A stretch of 64,000 nucleotides of DNA from Tetrahymena thermophila SB210 (Eukaryota > Ciliophora > Oligohymenophorea > Hymenostomatida > Tetrahymenidae), in contig NW_002476361.1 of assembly GCF_000189635.1 (NCBI RefSeq), positions 434,001 to 498,000 on the forward strand. Direction: 5' to 3'. The first letter of the stretch is position 1, and each line of letters begins with the position of its first letter. Under the pieces are notes generated by a model. The model did no database searches. It saw only the letters and a list, made by a program, of their open reading frames with translations, and had not been told where the DNA came from. A program made the translations under genes and the position numbers. Positions 38,401-52,900 of the stretch are shown here, piece by piece.

Positions 38401-41400
38401 ATAATTAGCAATAGCTTATGTTAATAGTTAGGAATATAACTATTGCTAAAATATGTTTTAATTATTGTCAAGAGTAAAAAATATAATTTCTCCTTAGGAT
38501 GTAGTTACAAAAAAGGTATTAATCTCTAATATAGATTGTAACTATATAACAACAGAGCTTTACTATAGTTGAATCGTCTAACTTTAAACAAAACTATTAA
38601 CATTCAGAATAGTCAAAACATTAACTTGAGAACATATAAAATAGTTATTAAGTTATGTACTCCTCAAACACTTTAATTATTAGACATATATAATGTCAAA
38701 TGTATTTATATTAAAGAATATGATTTGATCTCTAGTCATAAAAGCACTAACATTATCTTGCCCCAATAATATTTCAAACCTACTCTAGGATTCATATTAG
38801 GGAAGCTAACTATTTACAAAAAATCCATATCTAAGAGATTGATTTTGGTAATCCCAAACTTATATAATGTTTGTGTGTTAATGGAATATCATTCCTTGCT
38901 TTGTACTTAAAGTAGACATTACACCTTTTTAAATTGAAAAAAAGATAAAGAAATCAAATAGATGGTCTAATAAATTCATATAAACCTGTATTTCTGAATG
39001 AGACTGAGTAGGCATTAGATTAAAGAAATTCAATTAAGTTATAGTAAGAGATAGTTTATGCAGGTTAACTAACAAATAAAAATAAATTGTGAGTTTTATC
39101 TAAATAGACATTATTTATCTTTTAGGATGTGACTTGTATTGTTTACTACAAAATCAGTGAAGGATATGATATCATATATATGTAACCATTAAAATCTGCA
39201 ACTAAAAGATATCCATTGTCTTTGTCTAGAAAACCATCGTTAAGTTAATATGGGAGAATCAATTAGTTTCTATAAAAAGACAAATTTAATAAAAATAAAA
39301 AATTAACTATTTATAATTAATTATACAAAAGGGCAGGATTTGGCAGGATTTAGTAGTTATATGTTTTTACTTTGTTATCCTAACTATTATTAAAGTTTAT
39401 CATTAATTTATATTTAATTAAATCAAAAAATTAGAGTACCTTATTGTTGTTATGATCATTTGTTGCTCATCTATTATTAGTTGATTAATCCAACTTTTTG
39501 CACAGTGCCTATATGCTATTTGTGTACATTTGTAATCATAAAGCCTAAAATCACCGTTTTGCTAAATTAAAAGTAGTTTAAATTGATATATATATATAAA
39601 ATTGTTCATTTACATCCCAAGTAACTTAATACTTATTTGTATAATCAAAATTACTATAGATTCCAACAACTTAGCATTTATAGTTTAATGTGTTATAATC
39701 AAAAGTGCTTGACCACCAAGATAACTATTAAAATTAAAAATAAATTCAATTAATCTTGAAATATTTATTTTTCCTACTCCCATCATAGTGATAATTCCTA
39801 AGTTTTAGTTGAATGATATACTAGAAACTTAAGTTGGATTTGCATTTAGCATAGACTATATAAGAGTAAAATTGTTGTTTAAATCCCAAACAACTACAGT
39901 TCCAGGTGTTTTACAAGCAGAAAACAATCTATTCATTTTAACATCATGATAAATTTTTTTAATTAAATTACATTAAGTAATATTGTGATCCAGTATTGCT
40001 ATTTATTAATAATTATCAAGTCTGTAAACATAAGCAAGATTTACTGTTGAATTTTAAAATCCAAGAAATAACCAGTTTTAAGAAGGAATTGAGTATATAA
40101 TATAAGGTGTATAGTTTATATTGCTGTTAAAATTTGGAAGGTACTGTTATGTTAAGTGATTGAAGATTTTTACTTTGTCTGTTAAAGTGAAACTCAAACC
40201 ACTTTTGATGTCAATAAAGTAACTATTGATAGCTACTTATTCTTAAATCTAATTTATCAATCCTAGATTTGTCATTCTTCTTGTGAAAATCTAATTTTTA
40301 TAAAATAAATAAATGAAATAGAAATTGTGTTTAGCATTAGGATATACCTTTAGGTTAGACTTTAGTACTAATGAGTTGGACCTACTATCTAATTGCTCCA
40401 AATTGTTAAAAAACTGGTTATTGAAAATTGAGAGAATGTTATTTGTAATGTAATTGTAGTAAATAACTTATCCGTTTTGGTATGATACAACTACTAAATT
40501 ATATTGAGGAAATATATCCATCATTTGCAAAGCATTATTATTAAGTTGTAAAAGATAGAGAACTTTGGCTTATGCAATATTTATAACCTCTATTTTAAAG
40601 TTAGCTAAAATGATAATCAAAAGAGCTCTAGGTCCATCATATGTGTACATAAGAACAGATTAATCAACAAAATCCAATATGTTTTCTTGCATTGTTTGAT
40701 AGTTTTTAAGAAATAGCTGATTTCCTCTGTTTAAAATAATTATCTATTATTCTTATACTAAAGATATTGAGATACTACTCCCTGTATAATAACTTATTGA
40801 ATTCGTCAAACTTAGCTAATTACTATTATAATTGTATATCTTTTAAAATTAAAATTTTTTATTTGTTTGATTAATAAAAAGGAATTTACTTAAATAGCCT
40901 ATTATTAAGTGGTAACTAGTTAATTGGTTGAGCTGATGAAAAAGTATTAAGAGATAATTGCATCGGAACCTTAAAAGCTGATAGGTTAATTTTAATTTCC
41001 ACTTGAATAGAAATAGTTAAACAAATATAATTTTTAATTTATTTATACCAACATTTACTAGCTACTCTCTAGTAATATGATAGGTCCATTAATCTTAGCA
41101 TTGTTAATTAAAACACCTTTAAAAACCATAGAGTGGTCAAGGTTTTTATTAAATTTATATATCGTATAACAGGTATTTTCTAATATGAAACCTACGATAT
41201 ATCCATTTGTCTTATCTTGATAAGCCTAATAAACTTGACTATCACTACTAGTAAAAGGATTATTAAGTCTATCAATTAATGTTCCCTAAAGATAGTCATA
41301 TACAAGTAATTGATTTAAACCTCCACTGTTAGTTTAGTAAGAAAATTAGACCATCTAAATTATTTTTATTAAAAAAATATTTATTAACTTGTAAGAAAGC

Positions 41401-43636
41401 TATTGAAGAATATTTTATTAATTATTATCGTCTAAAAATTTTATGAAATTAATCTAAAATAAAATTGCTTAAGAAATATAATTTAATATTTAGAAAATGA
41501 TTTAAAAACTATAAAATCTATTCACAGAATAGTTTGCAAGCATACACAGATATTCATTTATATATAGTGTTTAATTAATTTGCTAAAATAAAATTTCTAA
41601 AATTTTATAAAAATTGTTTTATTAAAATTCTAAATTAAAATTAATAGCGTACTAGCTACTTTTTAAAATAATCTGCATTTTTATTTTATCCAAATCATAA
41701 GTTAGAAAAACTTTTATAATCTTAGATATATATATTTTTTTTATTTTACATTGAGTACTGTTTAAAGAAATTAAAATTAATAAAAAATACACTTTATTAG
41801 AATTTTTTATTTAATTAAAAATTTTAGAAATGATTGGTGGTTAGAAAGGAAATAAAGAAATTTCATTTTACCTTATTTAATTATCTGTCTATGAAAAAAG
41901 TAGAGTTAGTAGGCATGTAAAAGATAAAATTATCTTCTATGTTATCCAAAATAGACCAGTATTAAATTTTACCTCCTAGATCTATCCTGATTATTCTAAT
42001 TAAATATTATTAAAATAAAGAAATTATAAATTAAGGATAAATAAATACCTATTCAAATTAGAATCTATCTCAATTTTTGTTATTACATCATAAGATGATT
42101 TATAGCTTGGAAAGACGTTTGTAACATAAAGGTATTTAGAAATAAGTAAATCAAAGTTAGCCACTGAGTATTGCTAATTCAAAATTATTTTATTTTAAAG
42201 AACAAAAGCTTGGATAAGATACACTCCAAAGTTTTAACTTTTAAAAAGCAAAGGTTTTTATTGTGACATAGAATAAGCAAATACATAATTATTGGATACT
42301 ACAGCAATTTCATCATTTTGATTGATTGATCCAAACGTAAAGCTAATAGAAGAATCAACACTTGTTTAATTTGCGTCTTTTTAATCACACTTAATTTGTT
42401 GAAAATTAGGTTAATATACTTTCTGATTTAACTTAATGTTCCAAACTTAGAATAAGTTAGAATTTCCTATGATTACTACTTGATCTTCTTGTTTATTCAC
42501 TAAAATCTATGTTGAAACTTTAGGGAGCGTTTGTGAGAATTGGAGAGTAGAATTTATGTAAGAAACAGCATAGCTCTATCCAGATATTTGTGCGTAAGAA
42601 ATAGCAATAGTATTCTAAGTTGGGAATATTGACTGTAAACTAGAAAAAGAATTGAGCTAAAATAGTTAAACAAACTTCTTAGTTTAAATGTCATATGAAA
42701 ATATGACTCCCTAAGTATTCGCAAGTAAAAATCTTCTATTTAGCTTATCATTAACACATTAAGCTAAACTATTTCCAGAAGCCAATTAAAGAGCTTACGC
42801 ATTAGAGCTTACATTGTTTGGAGAAGAAAAGTCAACAACAAATAGCTTTTTAATAATTGAATTAATGAGAAAGAAATAAACATTTAATTTTAAATAATAT
42901 TAGAGTTTATTTAATAATATAAAATAGAGTAATATTTAAATAAAAGAAAAGGTCTTTTAAAATAAGTATATTAGATGTGGGGGCTAAGTTGATCAAAAAC
43001 AAACAATGATTTCTAAAAATATGTTTCAAATTTTTTTATTAATTTTAATGAGAAGAGAAAAAACAATACAATTTGATGATTGATTTTTATTGGTTGGTTT
43101 ATTAATTATATTTGATTAATTAAATTGTTTTGAAAGCAAATAAAAGTCAAAAGGAAATTTACTGATTATGTATCCCATGTTACAACTAGCATTTCTTGTG
43201 AATTTAAGCAAGAGTTAGGTTTTACAGCAATACTCAGAGGAATTTAAATCACTTATTATCTAGATCCATTTCCAGAATTCCACGAAATAACTCTTCCATT
43301 TGCATCTAGAGTATTTATTACGGAAACCTTAAGCTAAGGTCTATCATCTTTATCCATTTGATAGAGTGTCACACTCTCAGATTACCCCATCGGTTTGTAT
43401 TATTTATTTTTCTGAATATTAAAAATACCTACATTAAATGGTTGATAGACAATCGCTGCTATGTCTTCTACTTAATTTTAGGGATTCGATTTCAGAAGAA
43501 TGATTTTCTAAATTGGGCTCGCATTCGTATCGCTAGATCCAATTTGCCAGAAAGGACATCCAATACTTTTTACTGTGACAACATGTAAAAATAAAATCAA
43601 AGATTTTTTGATTAATAAGAAGTTAATTCTACTCAT
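32485..43636 (-). CDS. Giant beta-propeller / beta-helix / polytopic membrane protein, copy 4 (net +1 in exon 6)
   Basis: The 14 exons are 43163-43636, 42049-42845, 41872-41986, 40890-41354, 39778-40839, 39440-39724, 39327-39383, 38986-39269, 38236-38924, 35578-37805, 35092-35483, 34546-35038, 32675-34492 and 32485-32614. All exons match the intact length of at least one other copy, or differ by multiples of three, except exon 6: 285 nt against 284 (copy 1) and 290 (copy 2). An AT run is 2 nt longer (about 39585-39597) and one T is lost nearby (about 39566-39568). The net +1 leads into TGA just after the AAACGG codons. The rest reads cleanly: signal peptide, WD40-like blades, Pmp-like Gly-Gly turns, Cys-rich stalk, membrane spans and tail. 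A sequencing error in the AT run would restore a 3,096-codon gene. This copy lies nearest the plus-strand block. Confidence 0.8.
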
Positions 43637-46600
43637 TATATTATTTTGCTTTTCAATTATTTTAATCAAATTTAATTTACAGAAAATTATTATTTAAAAA
43701 ATTGCTCATTTTATAAAGGGTACTAATTCCAACAGCTCATTGGATCAAAGTTTTGTTATTTTTTCTTCTATTTCCCATACCTTATCTCACAAATAAACTT
43801 TCTTTTAAAATAAAAATTACTTTTTTTAACTATTTTCATAACAATAAATTATTGTCATAAAAATTAAAATAAAAAATAAATTTTGCGAACTTCGAAGTAC
43901 TTTATCCTAATTTATTTTAATTGCTAGATGACATCTTTTATAAATTTAAAAATAACTTAAAAATAATCTATTTTATATTTGTCTTAGAAAGTGTTTATTT
44001 TTAAAAATATTTGTAAAAAATTAGTAGTATTATTTATAAAATCCAAAAATAAAAAAATTTTATAGAAATATATAATTAAAGTATAATAAAATATCTAATT
44101 TATTTAAATTTGATTAACTATTTTCCTTATATTTTTAAATATTTTAAAGTGTTCATTAAAAAAATTTGAAAATATTTGCTAAAAATTAATTGTATTATTT
44201 ATTTATTACAAAAAAAAAAATTTTATAGAAATATATAATCAAATGATAAAATAATAAAATACTACTTTATTTAAATAAATAACATCATCTTTTCAATTAG
44301 TTAAAACAAAATTTTTTTTTATAGTTATCAGAGTAAAATATTGTTTTTTTAAAAGGCACTTTAGTTATTAATATTATTCATTTTTGCTATGTATAAGTAG
44401 AATGAGTCTTTCTTTTGCTTTGAAATAAAACAAAAAATAACTTTGTTTTACAAAAAGTATTAACTTCAAGAGTAATTGTTTCTAAAATCTGAATAAATAG
44501 ATATCACTTTGATAATGTTGGATAGAGAATAAAATAAAAATTAAAAAGCGGAGTCAAAGTTTTTATAATTAAAGCAACTTATAAAAGCTAAATGAACTAT
44601 GAAAATGAATATTTTATTTATAATTGAAAAAGAACTTTGTAAAATATTTATTATCATATAAATTAATCTTCATTTAATTTTGTTTAATTTATTGTAAAAA
44701 AATAAAATATTATTTTGGTATATTCTGTAATAATGACTATCTTATCTGCTAAAGTTATAGAGTTATTAATTTTGAAATGAATGATTGAATAATTTCTTAA
44801 ATTTAGACTTTACAAATTATTGCTCAGTTCAGATGCCTAATTAAAAATTGTAATCAATTATAAGGTTATAAAACTTTAAATTATGTAATCGTTTTTTTTT
44901 TCAAGAAAAAACCCTTGATTTTTCTTTTTATTTAGTAAAATTTGACGCGTTTTAATTTTGATAAAAGCAAATGATTTGGAATGATAGAGGATTATCCAAT
45001 ATGCACAAAATTCTTTTCTAGTTAAAAATTGTGTTAAATTTACTTTCTAATTCAAAATAAATGCAAAAGTTAATGAATAAAATAAATAATAATATTGTTT
45101 TTTTTTCTTAAATATTAAATTTCAAATTATCAAAATGGTAGATATTATTTAAATTTATACATTTTTTATTCCACTTTTCTTGTAAGAAATCGGATTTAAT
45201 AAAATTACTTATCTCAAAGTAATAAAAAAACAAATTATTTTTATTTAATCATAAAATTTATTCAAATAAGTTTTTTTCTCACTTCTATTTTTAAATTCTT
45301 ATCTAAATTTAGTAACAGAGCAATAAAATCAAAACTGAAATAACGAAGCGAAGCAGCTAATCAATAAATTTATTTAATTTTGTAAATAAGACGAAATCTT
45401 TTCATTATATAACTTTTTATGATTTAGTACAGTTGGGTTTCAAATTTATTTAACTAATATAAAATTTATCTTTAATAATTATTGCAATTAGAGTTAATTA
45501 AAAAATAATTTTACAGTTGAAAAATAAAAAAAAATTTCAATTGCTCAAATAAAGATAGGTTAACAAATATTTATTGTCATATAATGTAATTTATTTTAAT
45601 TGCAGCAATTTTCTATTTTAAAATATTTTATCAATCGTAATGATTTTTTAAAATATTCAAAACCTCACTGATTCGTTCGCACATCTATCTATTATGATGT
45701 ATTAAGGTATTAATTAAAAAAAGCTTCTTAATACTTGCTCTTTAAATAAGACAATTTTTCAAATTTGCAGACAAATGACAAATGATTTAATTATAATAAT
45801 AACTAATTTTTTTGCCTAAATAATTTAGTAAGTAATAATAAAAATAAAATGTAATTAGAGCATCTTAGTAATAAGATAAGTATAGAAGTAGAGAAGAAAA
45901 AAGGCAAGAATAACAAATTCTTATAATTCTAAATACTAAATTTTTATAATTTTCCAATTTTAATTTCTAAAATTCTTTTAATCCTTAATTTTATTACATA
46001 ATTCTAATATAAAAATAGAAAAATTAATATAAAATTATGAATTTATTTTAAGTGATCATAAAATAAGGCTTAAATGAATAATTCAAAAAAATATTATTTA
46101 TTTTATTAATCTAATTTATTTCACAAGAATTCAAAGCATCCATTATTATCTAAACCTTCCTTATAAGTGTTATTAATATTAGAAAAGAATAAAATTAATA
46201 ATATTTTATTGAGAGGGAATTTAAATTCTATAAATATTGATAAATACAAATATGTAGATGACTACTAAGAATATTAGAAACAAATAAATTAAATTGTTTT
46301 AAATCAAATGCAAGTTGATATTTTAGTATTTCAAAATAATTAAAAATAAAATTCAAAAATAAGTTTAAGTTTATTTTTTAAATATTTAAAATAATCAATC
46401 ACATCTTTAATTTTAATAATTATCATAGATAGTTGGATTGATAGATAGATAGATATTTTAATAAATCAAACATATTTCCTACATAATAAATAAATATACC
46501 TTGTTGATTAAAAATAATAAACAAATAAAATTTGGTTCAATAAAGTTTAGTCATTTGTATTATACCTTCAAATGAAAGAAAAATCAATTATTGTTAAAAT

Positions 46601-46959
46601 AAAGTGAATAAATATGCTGTATCAATTAAATGATTTATTGAATGATAATACAGATAAGCATACATACATATATATATACTTGCATAAAAAAGTGAATGAA
46701 TTATTCAAATAAAAAAGAATGAATCTAAAATTTGAATCTTATAAAATAAATTAATTATTTGATAATAAGTAAAACGAAATAATCTAATAAACAATCAATT
46801 TAATAATTAATTAATTAGGTTTATTTCAATTTATATTTTAAGACCATTTCATAAATATAAATTAACATTATCTCCTTTAAAGCAAGCTAGTTAAAAGCAA
46901 ATCATTATTAGCACATACTTTGATTATCTATTTATTTATAAGAACTTCTTTTTGAAAAT
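43637..46959. other. Long intergenic region between the array and the plus-strand block
   Basis: The first 2 kb match the upstream spacers of copies 1 and 2, including the hairpin block at 44901-44940. From about 45660 the sequence is unique. It holds a small inverted repeat (GTATTAAG at 45699-45706 with CTTAATAC at 45727-45734) and a GATA microsatellite near 46437-46455. As divergent DNA it probably contains the promoters of copy 4 and of the gene at 46960. No coding frame is seen. Confidence 0.55.
44901..44940 (-). promoter_or_regulatory. Conserved upstream hairpin block, copy 4
   Basis: This is the third instance of the block seen at 15569 and 29411, about 1.27 kb upstream of the copy 4 start. 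The right arm (CTTGATTTTTCT) is unchanged while the left arm carries substitutions (AAGAAAAAACC), so the hairpin is weaker here. Confidence 0.35.
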
Positions 46960-49900
46960 ATGAAGGGCAATCATACAGAATTTTTTAAATCTTAGGCATC
47001 TGCATTTAATTCAGTTAGCCCAACATAGTAAATTAATTTGATTGAAAATGATAAGCTGAATTTTTCATCAAGATTTTGGCGTTTAATGTGAATTAAATTA
47101 TAGCATGATAGGATATAAAATGAATACTAGTTAACAAACTATTTCACATGTTATATTAACTCAAAATCTAGATAATTTTTAGGCATTTTGAATGTTTCAA
47201 AAGGAATTTAATATACTTTTTTAAAATTAGGAAAGATATTTATTCAGGAAGGAAGATAAACTCATAGCTTAACTCCCAAGTAATTGATTCCAGAAATTCA
47301 GATAATGTTAGTAAAATATTCATAATATTTTTCTACTATAGTGATAAATTTTAATTTAGAGGCCTTTTTGCCAACTTTGATAAGATAATTTAAAAGGATT
47401 GTCCAGTTATTATTAACTCTCATTCTAATTAGATTATTTAAAATGATAGTTGCAAAAAGATATGTCTAGCATTCAAATAATGCAAAATTTTAGATAAATG
47501 CGAATATCATTTAAAGCTTTTAAATTTTTAAATCAAAAAGAGCGTTTTCCTTAGGTGATAGAATGTTAGGAGACAAAAAAAAACCAATAAAAGCTTCATT
47601 GGAGAAGTCATTAGTTTAATACTAGTGAGGATGATATAATTATGTTAGGTCACCAGCAATCATTATAGCAATTGCATATTAATCAGTATACAGATATTAA
47701 GTAAAGTTTATCTCCTAAGACATCACACAATTAAAAAAAAGGATCTTCTTTACAACAATAGCAAGAAAAATTAAAAAAAATAGTTAATTTGTAGAATACG
47801 TAGGCTTCTTAAAAACTGCTGAATGCACAAACAAATACTAGTTTAACAAACAAATAAAATAATATTAGTATGAATAATTAGAATGGTGTTCAAATTAATT
47901 AAATGAGCAAAAGCAGCTCTTCTTCAATATTGCCACCAACAAAAAGTAATTTATTAACTTAGCCAACCAAGTTAAATAGAAGCTCACATATAAAAGCAAA
48001 TAATATGCTTCACCTTTCAAATTCAATAGACTATGATTGCTCTTCTTCGTACATAAACCCTTTTAATTATATCTCTATAAAAGGAGGTCCATAAAGCACA
48101 ACTTCTTAAAAAAAAGGATAAAATTAATCAACCAACAATATCAGCAATTAGTAAATTACAAAAATACGCAATAGCTCGTAGTCTAACTAAAGAAAAACTC
48201 CTTAAAATATTAATAATTCTATGAATCAACCGATTTCTTCTTAAATTCTGACTAGCACTTCGTAAAATAGTAACAATAGTAAAGTTCCTAATTTTTTTGC
48301 ATCACCGAAAGTTAAAAAAAGACAATCAGCTACAGCTGCTGCTGTAAGTAATGGAAGCTAAGTAGTTTCGATGTAATCAAGTGCAAATAAAACTAATATA
48401 TCTAAAAGAGCTCTTTAGCTTTAATCCTAAAAAAATAATACAGATACTTAGTAAAAGGTGAATTCTCAAATATTAGGAGAGAATAATGATGAAAAGGTAT
48501 AGAATATAAATACTCCTTCAGCTTAGAAACTCCATTCACAGTTAAACTAAAATTTAACAATAATTTAAAACAATGAGAGTATTAATAATTAATCAAGCCA
48601 TTTACAAGCTAATTCACCAAATAGTACTTACCATTAATATTAAGTATTAAGCTAGAAATCAAAAAAGAGTATTCAAAACAGTAGCAGTAATGGAGCAACT
48701 TAAGGAATAGCAAAAAAGAAAAAGAAAAAAACTGAATCTTCTAAAAATAATTTTACGATTTAGTCTCCTTAATCAACTTCTTATTCAGCTCTCAATATCA
48801 ACAGCAGTGTGAAAAATAATAAATAAACAAATAAAAACTTAAATAATAATAGTATTTCTAACTAATCGAAATTACACAATGCTAGTTAGCTTACTTTAGA
48901 TGAAGATTAATGCAAAAAAGACTAGCATGTTACTCATTTGCTGTAAAGCTACTAAGAAAGAAACGAATAAAATGAAAATGAGATAGACTTTGGCTTATAA
49001 AAGGGAAACAAAGATTAAAATCAATAGTAAGGAAATGGCAGAGGTTATGAAAATACAGCACCTATAAGTCAAACAACAAGAGTTTCAAACACTTAAGAAA
49101 ATTAGAAAACTCTTGGTAATAACTAAATAGAGAGCAGATAAGAAGAGGAAGGAAATTATGATAGTAGTAAATAAATATCAAGATAATCTGAGAAAATATA
49201 TAATGAGTAAGAAAACGAAGAAAATAAAATTAAAAGAGATTCAAAGAAAAAGAAAAAATCTCGTAGAAAATCACCTTCAAATAGAGAATAAAATTACAAG
49301 AGCAAGTCACCTTCTCAGTCTAGAAGCTAAAAGCGTAAGTAAAGGTCAAGTTAAAAAAGAAAATACCTTAAAACTTCTTAATCTCCAAGCAGATCTCAAA
49401 ATAAATCATATAGCACTCACTTATAGGTATCTACTGACAATTTTCATCAAATCTCAAAGTCGTTAAAACAAAATTAAAAGCTCAATAGCATAAAATCTTC
49501 AGACAATTTAGAAAATCATTCATAGAACTAAAATCATTTTAGTAGCGAAGAAGTTTCAAAAACTTAACAAAATAGTCTTGATAAAACAAAAAGCTAGTAA
49601 TATTCCATTGAAAGCTCTGTTAGAGCTAAAAACTAAAGCGAAAAGCTTTATAATGCTTAAGAATTAATAAATCAAAATCTATAAAAGTAAAAATTACAAA
49701 AAATGATTTAATTATAAAAGTAAAAGCAAGAGCAAGAAGAACGCTTAAGAAAATCTTAGTACCTTTAAGAAATAAACGAAAAGTATAGACAATTAAATTC
49801 ATAAAAAAGTCCTAAACGTGATTAAAATAATTAACAATTTTCCAGCTAATAAAATTCAGCTACTGCTCAATAAATAAACCATATAAATGCCTTCTCTCCT

Positions 49901-52900
49901 ATCCAAGTTGATCATAAATTACCTTGGGGAGCTAATTAACAAAAGCTAAATGTATTTTAAAACCAACAAAAAATGCACAAAAACTAAAAATCTGAAAATG
50001 AAGAACCAATTAGCTCAAACACATTACAAATAATCTAAATGCAAAAGAAGTAAAAATTTAACTTATTTCAAACCAATTATGTTAATAATTAAAAACATAT
50101 TACAATTAGGGAGTACTAAGAAAAATAAAGAAGAGAAAGACTTGGATTAGGTTTTTTGAATGATAAAAATGACTCATTTGTTGAATAAATTGTTCAAAGT
50201 ATATTAAAATAATTATATTTTTTTTGTTTAATTTAACTTTTATGTTTTAATTTAATTTAGAAAGTAAAGAAAAAGCTAAGTAAATAAATAGTTAGAATTC
50301 TCAGTTTGAATAAGAAATGAAAACAAAAAGTAACTTTTATTTATTTAATAATAGCGCTTTGAATTTAAATTAACTTAATCAAATAACTATAAAGAAAAGC
50401 ATTTATTAGATGCATAAAGGTTGTAGGAGATACACAAGTATATGGTATATAAGAAAAGCATATATGAATAAAATAATATGATGAAAAACTAAGAAAAAAT
50501 ATCAAAAATAACTAAAATCAAAGAGAATAAGTACATCCTTGAATCAAATATAAAAAATATTTTAAAGAGATTAAAACACTCAAGCAGTAAATCTATAAAA
50601 AGCAAAGCAGCTTATCCTTCTCTTAAACTAGTAAGATTACTTTGTTAGCATTTCAATAATCATTTAACAATAATTTTTTATTTAAAAGAACCCTCATTAC
50701 CTTTCTCAGCTAACTGAAACTAATGGAACCTAAGGACCTATAAACTATCATTTCACAAGTTCTGACAGCTTTTGTTAAAATAATTTAACTAGCTAAAATG
50801 TTTGCAATCTAGAATCTATCCCAATAGATTCTATTGATAACACTGAAGAAAACAACTATTCTTACCTATAGGAGGAATACAAAAAAATGATGAACGAATC
50901 TTTATAAAAAACCTTCTTCTTCAATAAATATAGCCAATTAGTATTAATTACTTTTGATTTTATAAATATAACTTTTTGGCTGATTACAATTTCAAATCAA
51001 ATAAATAAAAATTTTTTTTATTTTTATTTTTTATTAAAAATTAAAAAGGATAACCATCCCTCTAACTCAACTAATAATGCAAATGATGGAATTAAAACTA
51101 AAAACTATACTAAATCAAATTAAAAAATGAAAAGCTAAATCTAATCTAACAAAAAAGACAAAAAATCTGGCTTGTAGGATACAATTAAGGAAAATTACTC
51201 TGATAATGATTTTAATGATTTAAGGGGAAGGGATAGAGCCTAGGTTATGAAGTAGAAATTCAATGACTTATCTAACAGATTTAAAAAGCTTCTTGACAAT
51301 TAAAGTCCAACTACTAATCATGTAAATATTAAAATTTTAATCTGAAATCTGAATCAATTACTTACTTTTGCTTTAATTTATTTAACCATAAATCAAATAA
51401 AATTGTTTAAATTTGAACTAAATTTTATTTTTATTCAACCCAATAAAAATATGAAAAGATATTTTTAACATTTTTCGCTATTTGTTTATATAATTTACAT
51501 TCAAAAAAAAATCGATATATTTTAAATCAACTCAAAAAATTTGCTATTTTACAAATATTAAAAAAAAAATAATATTTTTCAGATTTAGAGATTTAAAATA
51601 CTTGATTAAATTAAATAAAAAAAAAACATAAAATTATTTGTTAGATTTATTAATAAATTTAAATATTAGTTGACTTATGTTTTATTAATAAATTAAAATA
51701 GGAATAGACTGAATTGCAAAGATAGAGCCTATCTCCTTAAATTTAATAAGATGAAAATTTAATTAAAAATTAACCAAAGAAAGATGGCTACAAAAACGGA
51801 TCTTAATCAATTTAAAATAAAAAGGCTTTTAAAATAAACGATGATAATTAAGTAAACACTAATGGAGTTAATACTACATCGACTACAACTCAAAATCCTA
51901 ATTAATTAATTCAAAAAACATCAGAAAATCATACTACAATCCCTGCATTTTCAGCAAACGAGCATCTTCAGATGAAATAAGATAGTAATTTTTTTTAATT
52001 TTAACTCAGTAAATTTATTTAAATAAATTTTAGATGATGTTGAAGAAATCTATCAGGATGATTTCATTGAAAATGGTGAATATACAGACTAAGATTATTA
52101 TTTTATTGCAGTATAATACTTAAATCAATCGGCAACGTAGATATAAAAGTTATGGAGAGGCTACAAAGCAAGAAAGATTTTTCATGTAAAAATAAACATA
52201 TTATATATATATATATCTTTAATATTAATAGAATTACATTAAATTAATTTAATATTTTAACTTTAAAATTTAGCAATTGGTTTTAAACTCTAATTGGCTG
52301 CAAAAGCAAGAGAAAATTGAATTAAATGATTTTTACAATAACAATAAGGATGTAGATTATGGAGATAATTAAGATAAGGTTATAAATATCTCCACTATTA
52401 AATCATCAATAGTAAGTGTAAATGACTAAAATGATGATCAATACAAAAATTCTTTTCCAGATGTATTGGCTCATGTTGTTTAAGGAAACAAATAAATTCC
52501 TTCTATTGTTAAAGAGGAGGACTCTTCATAATCTAGATCTCCCAACACAAATTGTGATATAAACTACAACAATTATAATAATAATAACCCTAATAATAAC
52601 AGTATATAAGATTAAGAATTATAATAAGGAAGCAGCAAAAATTCCTATCACCAAGCTAGCCAGCAATAGTATAATCAAAATACATTAGGTAATTTATAAA
52701 CAACATTTTCTACTTTTATTAATTTTATTTAATTCTTTATATAGATTATAAATAGAACAAATAGCAAAATTATGATAATATTCAAAGTTAGCAAGACCTC
52801 TAAGGTTTTAAAGAATTAGTTATATAGAAATTTGCCTAATTCTCATCTCAATTATAAAATGCATAAAATGTTAACATGGATAAAGAACAAAGCATGAAAT

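Noticed and set aside
12660..39600. Programmed ribosomal frameshifting as an explanation for the three frame breaks
   Set aside because: The breaks lie at three different places with different sizes (+4, -1, net +1), and each is absent from the other copies.
49158..49466. Plus-strand frame of 102 codons under the standard code
   Set aside because: It is an out-of-frame shadow of the RS-like part of exon 3 of the IQ-motif gene. The true frame is open for about 2.5 kb under table 6.
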